Origin: Nitrospira_D sp019636945
GTDB lineage: Bacteria > Nitrospirota > Nitrospiria > Nitrospirales > Nitrospiraceae
Assembly (NCBI RefSeq): GCF_047338595.1
Contig: NZ_JBLFBO010000005.1
Location: 1 to 64,000, forward strand
DNA length: 64,000 nt
Direction: 5' to 3'
Below the pieces are notes generated by a model. That model had not been told where the DNA came from. It saw only the letters and a list, made by a program, of their open reading frames with translations, and did no database searches. Numbering within the stretch: the first letter of the stretch is position 1; every line of letters starts with the position of its first letter. A program made the translations under genes and the position numbers. Of this stretch, positions 1-8,466 are shown one piece after another.

Positions 1-228
1 GACCTCTCCATTTTTGAAGCAGGAGAATTCAAGGAGGCATTGGTGAAGTTGATGGCCAACGAAGGGTTGGTCTCCTTGGATCTCAGCAACGTCGACCGGG
101 TGGATACCGCCGCAATTCAGCTGATGTTGTCGGCTCGCAAGCAGGCACGCATGCTGGTGATGGGCATCCCCCAGGATTTGCAGGATAAACTCAAACAACT
201 CGGGTTCACAGGTGAGTTGAGTGAATAG
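1..228 (+). CDS. STAS-domain protein, 5' end cut by the window
   Basis: The frame is open from base 1 to the stop at 228, so this is the C-terminal 75 residues of a gene that starts upstream. The visible part has the layout of a STAS domain: LDLSNVDRVDTAAIQLM is the strand-loop-helix that in anti-sigma antagonists carries the DSSG serine, here replaced by DTAA. STAS proteins of this kind bind kinase- or phosphatase-type partners. In front of che genes a role as a small scaffold or switch protein of the chemotaxis system is likely. An internal TTG at 40 could be read as a start, but the in-frame upstream residues (DLSIFEAGEF) fit the first STAS helix, so that start is unlikely. The threonine in place of the usual phosphorylated serine may or may not be a phosphorylation site. 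Confidence 0.7.
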   Translation, partial: DLSIFEAGEFKEALVKLMANEGLVSLDLSNVDRVDTAAIQLMLSARKQARMLVMGIPQDLQDKLKQLGFTGELSE

Positions 229-289
229 GGTGTTCTGTCGGTAGCGGCATCGTCATCCGACGATCGACCAGTACCAAGATACGCAAACC

Positions 290-832
290 ATGAGGACCGT
301 GAGCACCCAAGAAGGAGACTCTCGGAGGTCGTATGCTGAGGAGAATCCCTCAGTCTCTGAGCTGCTCGCCCATCACCGAGCGTGGAATACGTTTGCCGAC
401 GGGGCCGTCCGTATGATTCCGGCACTCAAGGCGCAAATGACCGCGGTGACAGCCGAAACTGAGCGTGCTGCGGTCGAACTGCTGGTGCAGTTGCAAGCGC
501 TCGCATCCGGTGCCGAAACCATGACATCCGCAACACGGGCCGAGGTGATCGCCAAGGTCGTCGTCGCGATGCAGTTTCAGGACATTACTCGGCAAAAATT
601 GGAACATGTGGGGCAGGCGTTGGATCAATTCAAGCGGCATCTCCAGATTCTGCAAAAAGGCCCGCTGACGGAGGAGACCGCTCAAGAGCTGGCCGGACTG
701 GAACGCATCGAGGAAAACTACACCATGGAGGCAGAGCGCCGTCTACATCAGGCTGCGCTCCAACCTCAATATCAAGAGCCGGTACCGCTGGAGGCGTCCG
801 ACAATGACGAGGATTCGGTGACGCTGTTTTGA
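290..832 (+). CDS. CheZ-like chemotaxis phosphatase
   Basis: A 180-residue, mostly helical protein. Around residues 94-102 it reads MQFQDITRQ, which matches the catalytic helix of CheZ, where an aspartate and a glutamine four residues later (here D98 and Q102) promote hydrolysis of CheY-phosphate. It sits one gene upstream of CheY, which supports a role in resetting CheY. It is somewhat shorter than enterobacterial CheZ and otherwise divergent, so a symbol is withheld. The last residues, DSVTLF, resemble the end of CheD in this window (DVTLF); in CheZ the extreme C-terminus is the CheY-docking peptide. The exact start is uncertain: the ATG at 290 has a weak ribosome site and a GTG at 299 is an alternative. 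Confidence 0.65.
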   Translation: MRTVSTQEGDSRRSYAEENPSVSELLAHHRAWNTFADGAVRMIPALKAQMTAVTAETERAAVELLVQLQALASGAETMTSATRAEVIAKVVVAMQFQDITRQKLEHVGQALDQFKRHLQILQKGPLTEETAQELAGLERIEENYTMEAERRLHQAALQPQYQEPVPLEASDNDEDSVTLF

Positions 833-840
833 ACGAACGT

Positions 841-915
841 AGTTTCAGGTGTGAGGTTTCATGTGTGACGGTCTTGAGTACATGAAACGGTAGACCTGAA
901 CTCTGACACTTGAAA
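841..915 (+). repeat. GTTTCA/TGAAAC palindromic repeat between cheZ-like gene and cheY
   Basis: The left half contains GTTTCAGGT and GGTTTCATG words and the right half the complementary CATGAAACG and CTTGAAAG words, so the stretch can fold on itself. It belongs to the repeat family found in most gaps of the che and gsp genes here. Confidence 0.7.
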
Positions 916-930
916 GCCGTGGAGGAGCAT

Positions 931-1302
931 ATGAGTAAGACCGCACTGATCGTGGATGATTCGCCGACGATGCGCCAGATGGTTGCCTTCACACTGACCA
1001 ATGCCGGTTTTACCGTCGTGGAAGCCGAGCATGGGAAAGACGCGGTGAACAAGGTTGCGGCGGCGGGCAAGATGGATATCGTGGTGACCGATCTCAATAT
1101 GCCGGAGATGGACGGGATTACCCTCATCAAGGAATTGCGAAAATTGAGCGCGTTCAAGTTTACGCCGATTTTGATGCTCACGACTGAATCGGCGCTTGAA
1201 AAGAAGCAGGCCGGGAAGGAAGCCGGCGCAACGGGATGGCTTGTGAAGCCGTTCAATCCCGATACACTTCTGAAGACCATTGCGAAGGTGTTGCCGGCAT
1301 GA
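931..1302 (+). CDS. cheY: CheY-type single-domain response regulator
   Basis: A stand-alone receiver of 123 residues. It has the acidic pair in LIVDDSPTMRQ, the phosphoacceptor aspartate in VVTDLNMPEMDG, the switch threonine in LMLTTES and the conserved lysine in LVKPFNP. In chemotaxis CheA phosphorylates this protein and it then binds the flagellar motor switch (or, in pilus-based systems, a motor component). The frame is open from an earlier codon at 910, but the ATG at 931 is preceded by GGAGGA at 921-926 and gives the usual CheY length. It lies between a CheZ-like gene and cheA, so it is the likely main output regulator of this array. Confidence 0.9.
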   Translation: MSKTALIVDDSPTMRQMVAFTLTNAGFTVVEAEHGKDAVNKVAAAGKMDIVVTDLNMPEMDGITLIKELRKLSAFKFTPILMLTTESALEKKQAGKEAGATGWLVKPFNPDTLLKTIAKVLPA

Positions 1303-1310
1303 ATCGTTCC

Positions 1311-1384
1311 ACGTATCTCGTGAAGCGTCTGAATCAGGAACGAGATACGCTTCACGCTTCACGCTTCACGAACAACGAGGCTTA
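1311..1384 (+). repeat. GTGAAGCG/CGCTTCACG palindromic repeat between cheY and cheA
   Basis: Contains CGTATCTCGTGAAGCGT followed by ACGAGATACGCTTCACG, then two more CTTCACG units in tandem. Its core (CGTGAAGCGTCTGAATC onward) closely matches the copy inside the cheA coding sequence near 2118-2165. Confidence 0.8.
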
Positions 1385-1386
1385 GG

Positions 1387-3564
1387 ATGAGCGACGAATT
1401 CGCACAATTTCAGGAGGCCTTTTTCGAAGAAGCCGCCGAGCACTTGGCGATCGTCGAGGAAGGTCTCCTGGCGCTGGAACAGCATCCAAAGGATTTGGAG
1501 TTGCTCGCCAAGATCTTCCGTTCGGCCCATTCGATCAAGGGGGCAAGCGGGATGTTCGGCTTCAATGCCGTGACCCAGTTTACCCACAAGATGGAGACCT
1601 TGCTTGATTTGCTGAGAAACGGGGAGAAAGCGGTATCCCCGTCGATCGCTGATCTGCTGCTCAAGTCCACCGATTGCTTGAAGACCTTAATTGAAGCAGT
1701 GAAGTCCGGGGTGGCGGTGGACGACGAGGTCGTTCAGCGCCTAGCGGCGGAGCTGGCGTCTGCATCGGGTGCACAGGCGCCTGTTGTGCCACAGAAGCAG
1801 TCTATAGCGGCTCCCACGCAGTCCGAGCATCAAGAGCGTAGCTATCTCATCAAGTGGACGCCGCCGGAATGGTTGTTTAAACGTGGCCTGGATCCCTTGC
1901 AGGTCATCAAGGAGTTGAACGGCTTGGGAGAGCTGAGTTCGGTGACGCTCGACATGTCCCGAGTGCCGGACCTTGCGGAGATCGATCCGGAAAAGTGCTA
2001 TCTCTCCTGGGAGCTACAACTCCTTACCGGCAAGGATCTGAAGACCATTGAGGCGGCCTTCGAGTTTGTCCGCGAGGACAGTACACTCGTCATAGAAGAA
2101 CGTGAAGCGTTAAGCGCGAAGCGTGAAACGTCTGAATCCGGACACGACACGCGCTTCACGAACGACGATCAACGCGCCGAGGACGGCGCGCCGAAGCCGC
2201 TCGGCGCGATCTTGGTGGAGAGCGGGGTGGTGTCACCGGCGGTACTTGAACAGGCGTTGTCCCAGCAGAAGAGAGTCGGCGAGATTCTGGTCGAGCAGAA
2301 GGTGGTGACACCGCAGCAGGTCGAGCAGGCACTGCAGAAGCAGAAACAGCAGGAATCAGCGGCTCAAACCAAGAAAACGGATACGGCCTCCATTCGCGTC
2401 GATACGGCCAAGATCGATAAGCTGATCAATCTCGTGGGAGAGCTGGTCATCACCCAGTCCATGTTGAGCGATTTAGGAGCGCGCTTTGAGATCAAGCAGT
2501 TGCCGGTGTTGCTCGAGCGCGTTGCGCAATTGGAGCGCAATACCCGAGAAATTCAAGAACGGGTCATGGGCATCCGCATGCTTCCGATCGGGACCGCATT
2601 CAGCCGCTTTCCGAGATTGGTCCGCGATCTGTCGACGAAGGCAGGAAAGAAGATTCAGTTGGTGCTCTCCGGGGAAGAAACCGAGTTGGATAAGACGGTC
2701 ATCGAATCCATCGGCGATCCGCTGACACATCTCGTCAGGAATTCAGCTGATCATGGACTGGAGCCACCGGAAGAACGGCTGGACAACAACAAATCGGAAG
2801 TGGGAACGATCAGGCTGAACGCCTTCCACGAGGGCGGAAATATTTGTATCACGGTTGAGGACGACGGTCGAGGTTTGAATCGAGAGAAGATCCTTGCCAA
2901 GGCCGTAAAGCAGGGGTTGATCGGGGAAAACGACAAGCTTTCCGACGACCAAATTTGGGCGCTGATCTTCCGGCCAGGGTTTTCAACAGCCGAGAAAGTC
3001 ACCGATGTCTCTGGTCGCGGCGTCGGCATGGATGTCGTGAAGCGGAATATTGAAGCTCTGGGGGGGACGGTCAGTATCAAGACCGTCACAGGAAAGGGGA
3101 CGACATTCATTCTGAAGTTGCCGCTCACCCTGGCCATCATTGAGGGGATGACAGTTCGAGTCGGCAAGGAAACCTACATCGTCCCATTGCTCTCGATTCT
3201 GGAATCGATCCAACCCAAAGAAGGCACCATCAAGACTGTGGTGGGGAAGGGCGAACTGATCAACGTCCGAGGGACCTATTTGCCGATGATCCGGATGTAC
3301 GACGTGTTTGTCCTGGAGCCTGAATATACCAACCCCATGAAAGCCATCTTATTGATTCTGGAAACCGAAGGGGAGCGCGTGGCGGTGATGGTGGACGAAA
3401 TTCTCGGGCAGCAGCAGGTCGTGATCAAGAGCATGGAGCAAAACTTCAGGAAGGTCGAAGGAATCGCAGGGGCCACCATCTTAGGGGACGGGACCGTCGG
3501 GTTTATTCTCGACGTGCGAGGGCTGCTGGAGATCGCGCGGCATGGCACGCCGATTGCCGCCTAG
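1387..3564 (+). CDS. cheA: Chemotaxis histidine kinase CheA
   Basis: This 725-residue protein takes receptor signals through CheW and phosphorylates CheY and CheB. Domains in order: an Hpt/P1 domain with the phosphorylated histidine H48 in AHSIKGASGMFGF; a P2-like domain near 155-238; a linker near 239-265; a MshEN-like helical pair near 268-320 (LGAILVESGVV and VGEILVEQKVV); the P3 dimerisation helices; the P4 ATPase with HLVRNSADHGLE, DDGRGL and GRGVGMDV; and a C-terminal CheW-like P5 domain. The linker coded by about 2099-2170 is made of the same repeat that fills the gaps around the gene, and it is read through in frame. The gene follows cheY by 84 bases, and ribBA and a ferredoxin gene separate it from cheW. 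Confidence 0.97.
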   Translation: MSDEFAQFQEAFFEEAAEHLAIVEEGLLALEQHPKDLELLAKIFRSAHSIKGASGMFGFNAVTQFTHKMETLLDLLRNGEKAVSPSIADLLLKSTDCLKTLIEAVKSGVAVDDEVVQRLAAELASASGAQAPVVPQKQSIAAPTQSEHQERSYLIKWTPPEWLFKRGLDPLQVIKELNGLGELSSVTLDMSRVPDLAEIDPEKCYLSWELQLLTGKDLKTIEAAFEFVREDSTLVIEEREALSAKRETSESGHDTRFTNDDQRAEDGAPKPLGAILVESGVVSPAVLEQALSQQKRVGEILVEQKVVTPQQVEQALQKQKQQESAAQTKKTDTASIRVDTAKIDKLINLVGELVITQSMLSDLGARFEIKQLPVLLERVAQLERNTREIQERVMGIRMLPIGTAFSRFPRLVRDLSTKAGKKIQLVLSGEETELDKTVIESIGDPLTHLVRNSADHGLEPPEERLDNNKSEVGTIRLNAFHEGGNICITVEDDGRGLNREKILAKAVKQGLIGENDKLSDDQIWALIFRPGFSTAEKVTDVSGRGVGMDVVKRNIEALGGTVSIKTVTGKGTTFILKLPLTLAIIEGMTVRVGKETYIVPLLSILESIQPKEGTIKTVVGKGELINVRGTYLPMIRMYDVFVLEPEYTNPMKAILLILETEGERVAVMVDEILGQQQVVIKSMEQNFRKVEGIAGATILGDGTVGFILDVRGLLEIARHGTPIAA
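2099..2170 (+). repeat. Che-cluster palindromic repeat inside cheA
   Basis: The coding sequence here carries CGTGAAGCG, CGTGAAACGTCTGAATC and GCGCTTCACGAACGACGA, nearly the same as the intergenic copy at 1318-1380. The reading frame stays open and yields a polar linker of about 24 residues (EREALSAKRETSES...) between the P2-like domain and the next helices. Confidence 0.8.
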
Positions 3565-3567
3565 GCG

Positions 3568-3638
3568 GCAAGTTTCGAGTTCAAAGTTTCAAGTTTTGGG
3601 TTATCCGATAACGTGAAACCTGAAACTTGAAACTCCGC
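3568..3638 (+). repeat. GTTTCA/TGAAAC palindromic repeat between cheA and ribBA
   Basis: CAAGTTTCGAGTTCAAAGTTTCAAG lies on one side and AACGTGAAACCTGAAACTTGAAACT on the other, around a TTATCCGATAA centre. The arms are largely complementary. The same TTATCGGATAA-type centre recurs in the copy near 9356, so these are copies of one longer unit. Confidence 0.8.
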
Positions 3639-3672
3639 ACGAGCTGCAACGGGAGAGGAAGAGACGCACAAT

Positions 3673-4881
3673 ATGGGCAACGCGTTTGATACGGTTGAGG
3701 CGGCTATTCGGGACATTAAACAAGGCAAGTTCATCATTTTGCTCGATGATGAAGACCGGGAGAATGAGGGCGATCTCGTCATTGCCGCGCAATTCACTAC
3801 CGCGAAGGCCGTCAACTTCATGGCCCAACATGCGCGTGGCTTGATCTGCCTCGCGCTGACGCCGGAACGGGTTGAAGAGCTCCATCTTCCGCCGCAGGCC
3901 GCAGAAAATACCGCCACCTTCGGGACGGCCTTCACGGTGTCGATCGATGCCAAGCACGGGATCACGACGGGCATTTCATCCGCTGACAGGGCCAAGACGA
4001 TTCAGGTGGCCATCAATCCCAAAAGTGTACCGGCTGATCTCGCCCGCCCAGGCCACATTTTCCCGCTCAGGGCACAGCACGGCGGAGTCTTGAAGCGGGC
4101 CGGGCAGACAGAGGGATCCGTCGATCTTGCACGGTTGGCCGGCCTGTCTCCGGCGGGCGTGATCTGCGAAATTATGAATGAGGACGGCACCATGGCCCGA
4201 GTGCCGGCGTTGTCGCGGTTTGCCGTTCGGCACAAGCTCAAGATGATCACGATCAAATCGCTCATTGAATACCGCATGAAGCGTGAGCCGTTCGTGACGC
4301 GAGCAGCCAGCACGCAGTTGCCCACCAAATTCGGAGCCTTCGAGGCGATCGCCTACCAGAATACGATCGACGGCAGCACGCATCTGGCGCTGGTGAAAGG
4401 TCCCATTGAGCCGAATCGACCCACGCTGGTCCGTGTGCACTCCGGCTGTCTGACGGCCGATGTACTGGGGTCGTTGCGTTGTGATTGCGGTGATCAGCTG
4501 CATCGGGCGATGGAATTGATCGAGCGGGAAGGTCGAGGGGTGTTGCTCTATCTCAATCAAGAGGGGCGGGGGATCGGCCTTCTGAACAAGATCAAGGCCT
4601 ATGGGCTTCAAGATCGAGGCTCCGACACCGTGGAAGCCAATTTGAAGTTGGGGTTTCAAGCCGATCTGCGGGAGTACGGGGTCGGGGCGCAGATGCTCGC
4701 TGATTTAGGTCTCAGATCGATCAGGTTGATGACGAATAACCCGCGAAAGATCGTCGGTATCGAAGGATATGGCTTGAAAGTCGTGGAACGGGTGCCGTTG
4801 GAGATCCATCCGGGTCGGATGAATCTCAAGTACCTGCGCACCAAGAAAGAGAAGTTGGGGCATCTGCTCTTGGCAGTATGA
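3673..4881 (+). CDS. ribBA: Bifunctional RibBA: DHBP synthase / GTP cyclohydrolase II
   Basis: A 402-residue fusion for riboflavin synthesis. The N-terminal half (about 1-205) is 3,4-dihydroxy-2-butanone-4-phosphate synthase, acting on ribulose 5-phosphate, with the acidic metal-binding loop DDEDRENEGDL near 25-35. The C-terminal half is GTP cyclohydrolase II, with the zinc cysteines in SGCL...LRCDCGDQLH and the active-site stretch NQEGRGIGL. Both halves keep their key residues, so both activities are expected. It lies inside the chemotaxis cluster between cheA and a ferredoxin gene, with repeat DNA before it; no flavin-specific regulatory element is visible upstream. The ATG at 3673 follows a GGAGAGGAAGAGACG purine stretch. 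Confidence 0.95.
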   Translation: MGNAFDTVEAAIRDIKQGKFIILLDDEDRENEGDLVIAAQFTTAKAVNFMAQHARGLICLALTPERVEELHLPPQAAENTATFGTAFTVSIDAKHGITTGISSADRAKTIQVAINPKSVPADLARPGHIFPLRAQHGGVLKRAGQTEGSVDLARLAGLSPAGVICEIMNEDGTMARVPALSRFAVRHKLKMITIKSLIEYRMKREPFVTRAASTQLPTKFGAFEAIAYQNTIDGSTHLALVKGPIEPNRPTLVRVHSGCLTADVLGSLRCDCGDQLHRAMELIEREGRGVLLYLNQEGRGIGLLNKIKAYGLQDRGSDTVEANLKLGFQADLREYGVGAQMLADLGLRSIRLMTNNPRKIVGIEGYGLKVVERVPLEIHPGRMNLKYLRTKKEKLGHLLLAV

Positions 4882-4968
4882 AAGTGAGAAAGTCTGAAAG
4901 TTGATGGATGCCTCGAACCACTATCACACTTAATCACGTACCCACTTCAAAACTAAAGAGGCCGCATC

Positions 4969-5316
4969 ATGGCCCTCATGATCAACAACAATTGCATCTC
5001 CTGTGACGCCTGTCTGGCGGCCTGTCCGAATCAGGCTATTTTTGAAAAACGTGCTGATGCCGAATCCGGTGGCTATCGCGTGAGTGACGGACAAGGGCTC
5101 GACGGGACCACCTATGTGATTTCGCACGACCGGTGCACGGAATGTGTCGGCCATTTTGCCGAGCCCCAATGTGCGTCCGCGTGCCCGATCGGGGACTGTT
5201 GCGTGCCGGATCCATTGGTTCCGGAAGCAACGGGCCTGTTGTTGGAGCGTGCGCGACGACTCCATCCTCAGAAGGAGATCCGGCATGACATGGTGTGGCC
5301 GGGGGTACGAGGGTAG
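4969..5316 (+). CDS. YfhL-like 2[4Fe-4S] ferredoxin
   Basis: A 115-residue protein with two cysteine clusters: CISCDACLAACP at residues 9-20, and CTECVGHFAEPQCASACP, in which an insertion separates the second and third cysteines. This insertion is typical of the YfhL/FdxN-type ferredoxins. It would carry two 4Fe-4S clusters and act as a soluble electron carrier. The partner is unknown, and neither neighbour (ribBA, cheW) points to one. The C-terminal tail of about 30 residues is helical and charged. The gene is about 90 bases downstream of ribBA in the same orientation and may share its transcript. Confidence 0.88.
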   Translation: MALMINNNCISCDACLAACPNQAIFEKRADAESGGYRVSDGQGLDGTTYVISHDRCTECVGHFAEPQCASACPIGDCCVPDPLVPEATGLLLERARRLHPQKEIRHDMVWPGVRG

Positions 5317-5434
5317 CAAGAGCCGGGAAGTAAAGTTTTTTGTTTGAGAACCGATAGAGCCCTGTCGAGCCCGAGAGACGATTGAGGGCGAGGAATATCG
5401 TTCGAGGGGCGGCAAGCCCGATGAAGGAGGAGCT

Positions 5435-5956
5435 ATGGCAGCAGCAGCGCTCGAAACCGCGACCAAGGAGCTGAATCAGCAGATCGGGCTGACCACGGAT
5501 GGGAGCCAGTTTCTCACGTTTAACCTGGGGGAGGAGCTCTACGGCGTGGATATTCTCCGCGTCCAGGAGATCAAGGGCTATACCGCCGTCACGAAGATTC
5601 CCAACACGCCCTCTCACATTAAAGGCGTGTTGAATTTGCGCGGGACCATTGTGCCGATCATCGAACTGCGAACGAAATTCAGTATGCCGACCATCGATTA
5701 CACGGCCTTTACCGTGATCATCGTCGTCGTCGTACGTGACAAGGTCATGGGGCTGGTGGTCGATGCGGTTTCGGACGTGTTGAATATCGACAAAAAGGAT
5801 ATTCAACCGCCGCCGCAGTTCGGAGCCAAAGTGGACGTGAGCTTCTTGAATGGGATCGGGAAATCGAACGACAAACTCGTGGCGCTCCTGGACATGGATC
5901 GCCTGTTGCTCGATGACGAGATGCAGGATGGCACGAAAGCAGCGAAAGCGGCGTAA
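5435..5956 (+). CDS. cheW: Chemotaxis coupling protein CheW
   Basis: A 173-residue CheW-domain protein that links receptors to CheA in the signalling array. Typical segments are QFLTFNLGEELYGVDILRVQEIKGY, ITKIPNTPSHIKGVLNLRGTIVPIIELR and VMGLVVDAVSDVL. It is followed by a chemoreceptor gene, and its upstream region holds a good ribosome site (AAGGAGGAG at 5424-5432). The short N-terminal extension and the alanine- and lysine-rich C-terminus are outside the CheW fold. Confidence 0.96.
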   Translation: MAAAALETATKELNQQIGLTTDGSQFLTFNLGEELYGVDILRVQEIKGYTAVTKIPNTPSHIKGVLNLRGTIVPIIELRTKFSMPTIDYTAFTVIIVVVVRDKVMGLVVDAVSDVLNIDKKDIQPPPQFGAKVDVSFLNGIGKSNDKLVALLDMDRLLLDDEMQDGTKAAKAA

Positions 5957-6071
5957 ACATGAGGAGAGAGGGGAGCGCGGTATGGACCCTGAGCTGACTC
6001 AGAACGAAGACGAGGCGTCTGTCGAGGCATCCGGTGATTCTGCGATGCGGCTTCGCATCCAGCATACTAAT

Positions 6072-6083
6072 AAGGAGGGAGGA
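6072..6083 (+). promoter_or_regulatory. Strong ribosome-binding site deciding the chemoreceptor start
   Basis: AAGGAGGGAGG lies just upstream of the ATG at 6090. The frame is open much further upstream, but those codons overlap cheW and an unstructured stretch, and the first PAS domain begins soon after 6090. The start at 6090 is therefore preferred over the ATG at 5982. Confidence 0.7.
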
Positions 6084-6089
6084 CGACCC

Positions 6090-8339
6090 ATGGACAATGT
6101 GAATGTTGAAGAGCTGGTTGCGAAACTAAAAGCGATCGATCAAACGCAGGCCGTCATCGAGTTCAATATGGACGGGACGGTCATCACCGCCAATGAGAAT
6201 TTTCTGAAGACGCTGGGCTATACCCTCGACGAGATCAAGGGGCAGCACCATCGGATGTTCTGCGATCCCACCTATGTGAGTTCGCCGGATTATGCGGCGT
6301 TTTGGCAGAAGCTGAATCGGGGCGAGTATGATGCCGGAACCTATCAGCGGGTCGGCAAGGGAAGCAAGGAGGTTTGGATTCAGGCGGCCTACTATCCCCT
6401 CATGAACGGCAGCGGAAAGCCCTACAAGGTGGTCAAGTTCGCCTCCGACGTGACGGCCAAGCAAACAGAAATCATGCACATGCGGGATGAGCTCGAGGTC
6501 CGTGAGAACATCATGAACACGACCAGCATCGTGTCGGAAGCCAACCTCAAGGGCGACATCATGTCGGTCAACGAGAAGTTCCTCCAAGTGTCCAAATATC
6601 CGAAGAACGAATTGGTCGGTTTTGGGCATAATACGACACGACACCCCGACATGCCCAAGGAAGTATTCAAGCAGATGTGGGCCACCATCGGCCGGGGCCA
6701 GATCTTCCGTGGCGTCGTCAAGAATCGGGCGAAAGACGGCACGCCCTACTACGTGGATGCGGTGATCGCGCCGTTTGTCGACAAGAAGACCGGGAAACCA
6801 CGCAAGTATCTGGGGGTGCGGTACGACATCACCGAACAGGAGATTCAGCGTCAGAATATGCAGGGCATTATGGATGCCATCAATAAGTCCTATGCCTCGA
6901 TCGAGTTCAAACTCGACGGTACAATTATGACCGCGAATGAGAATTTCTTGAAAACAGTGGGATACAGCCTCGATGAGGTCAAGGGGCAGCACCACCGGAT
7001 GTTCTGCGACAGTGCCTGGACAAATTCACCCGAATATTCTGCATTTTGGCAGAAGTTGAATCGAGGCGAATTTGATGCCGGGGTCTATCGGCGCATCGGC
7101 AAGGGCGGAAAAGAGGTGTGGATCCAAGCGTCCTACAACCCGATTAAGGATGAGATGGGCAGAGCATTCAAAGTGGTGAAGTTTGCCATCGATATCACCG
7201 CACAGAAACATGCGCAGGCTCAGTTGGAAGCCTGTATGGCTGAAGCGCAACATTCGCTCGGGGCCTTGGCACAGGGCGACTTGACGCTGTCGATGAGCGG
7301 AGCCTACGAGGGTGAGCTCGAGAAGATCAAGGCGAGCGTCAATGCCGCATTGACTAACTTGACCAATACTATGTCGACCGTGCGTGACGCGGTGGAAGCG
7401 GTCACAGCCGGCGCCGAGCAGATTACCAAGGGCAATGAAGATCTGTCGCAGCGGACCAGCGAACAGGCCTCGGCGCTCGAAGAGACCAGCGCGTCGATGG
7501 AAGAAATGACCTCGACGGTGAAACAGAACGCCGACAATGCCAAGCAGGCCAACCAGTTGGCCATTGCGGCTCGTGATACGGCGGACAAGGGAGGCGCCGT
7601 CACGAAGAAGGCCGTCGACGCGATGGGCGAGATCAACAAGAGCAGCAAGAAGATCGCCGACATCATCACGGTGATCGACGAGATCGCGTTCCAAACCAAC
7701 CTCTTGGCCTTGAACGCCGCCGTCGAAGCGGCCAGAGCCGGGGAACACGGACGTGGATTCGCCGTGGTCGCGGCGGAAGTCCGCAACCTGGCGCAACGAT
7801 CGGCCACTGCGGCGAAAGAGATCAAGGGATTGATCAATGAATCGATCCAACGCGTGACCGACGGCAGCGACCTGGTGAACCAGTCCGGCAAGACGCTGGA
7901 GGAGATCGTCAGCTCCGTCAAGCGCGTCACGGATATCATCGCAGAAATCACCGCCGCGTCACAGGAACAGGCGAGTGGTATCGACCAGGTGAACAAAGCC
8001 ATCATGTCGATGGATGAGACGACCCAGCAGAACGCGGCGTTGGTTGAGGAGACCACGTCCGCAGCTCAATCCATGAAGGACCAAGCCCAGGAGCTCATGC
8101 GGCAAGTGGAGGTCTTCAAGATTGCACAATCTGAAGGCCATCATGCCGCACGGGCTTCGGTGAGCCACGCAAGCCCCCGACCGGCTCCTAAGCCGATGAC
8201 GAAACCGGCAGTCGGCAAGGTCGCGGCGAAAAAGCCGGCAGTCGGCAAGCCGGCGGAGCACAAGCAACCGGCCGGCGTGGCGGCGGGCAACGGCAAAGAT
8301 CGCCATAGCTCATCAGGGGATGACTTCGAAGAATTCTAG
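6090..8339 (+). CDS. Soluble chemoreceptor with three PAS domains
   Basis: This 749-residue methyl-accepting chemotaxis protein has no membrane segment, so it should sense an internal signal such as redox state or a small ligand. Three PAS domains come first: PAS1 and PAS3 are close relatives (both with GQHHRMFCD, FWQKLNRGE and KEVWIQA), and PAS2 between them differs. A short HAMP-like stretch and the signalling coiled coil follow, with the highly conserved tip EIAFQTNLLALNAAVEAARAGEHGRGFAVVA, which contacts CheA and CheW. The C-terminus is an Ala/Lys/Pro-rich tail ending DDFEEF, not the NWETF-type CheR-docking pentapeptide. It follows cheW by 133 bases. The PAS1/PAS3 type also occurs in the hybrid kinase at 22.6-25.8 kb. 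Confidence 0.93.
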   Translation: MDNVNVEELVAKLKAIDQTQAVIEFNMDGTVITANENFLKTLGYTLDEIKGQHHRMFCDPTYVSSPDYAAFWQKLNRGEYDAGTYQRVGKGSKEVWIQAAYYPLMNGSGKPYKVVKFASDVTAKQTEIMHMRDELEVRENIMNTTSIVSEANLKGDIMSVNEKFLQVSKYPKNELVGFGHNTTRHPDMPKEVFKQMWATIGRGQIFRGVVKNRAKDGTPYYVDAVIAPFVDKKTGKPRKYLGVRYDITEQEIQRQNMQGIMDAINKSYASIEFKLDGTIMTANENFLKTVGYSLDEVKGQHHRMFCDSAWTNSPEYSAFWQKLNRGEFDAGVYRRIGKGGKEVWIQASYNPIKDEMGRAFKVVKFAIDITAQKHAQAQLEACMAEAQHSLGALAQGDLTLSMSGAYEGELEKIKASVNAALTNLTNTMSTVRDAVEAVTAGAEQITKGNEDLSQRTSEQASALEETSASMEEMTSTVKQNADNAKQANQLAIAARDTADKGGAVTKKAVDAMGEINKSSKKIADIITVIDEIAFQTNLLALNAAVEAARAGEHGRGFAVVAAEVRNLAQRSATAAKEIKGLINESIQRVTDGSDLVNQSGKTLEEIVSSVKRVTDIIAEITAASQEQASGIDQVNKAIMSMDETTQQNAALVEETTSAAQSMKDQAQELMRQVEVFKIAQSEGHHAARASVSHASPRPAPKPMTKPAVGKVAAKKPAVGKPAEHKQPAGVAAGNGKDRHSSSGDDFEEF

Positions 8340-8349
8340 AAGCGGAGAA

Positions 8350-8466
8350 GTGTCTTGCGTGAAGCGTGAAGCGGCCACGTGAGTCGTTTCACGTTTCACG
8401 TTCAAGGTTTCAAGTTCTCGGACAGCCGGAAACATGAAACGTGAAACTCGAAACCTGAAACTTACC
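8350..8466 (+). repeat. Long composite GTTTCACG palindromic repeat after the chemoreceptor
   Basis: Begins with GCGTGAAGCGTGAAGCGG, then CGTTTCACGTTTCACGTTCAAGGTTTCAAG, a CTCGGACAGCCGGAA centre, and the returning arm CATGAAACGTGAAACTCGAAACCTGAAACTT. The last part is almost identical to the copy at 9367-9395. Confidence 0.85.

Noticed and set aside
40..228. Complete small gene starting at the TTG at 40
   Set aside because: The frame is open to base 1 and the upstream residues continue the STAS fold, so the gene is truncated by the window edge rather than short.
630..1355. 241-codon open frame on the minus strand across cheY
   Set aside because: It is antisense to the CheZ-like gene and cheY and its translation has no domain character.
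2751..3167. Long minus-strand frame within cheA
   Set aside because: Shadow of the conserved CheA ATPase region, typical of GC-rich codon use.
4881..4968. Another copy of the che-cluster repeat
   Set aside because: GAAAGTGAGAAAGTCTGAAAG resembles the family words, but no complementary arm is present.
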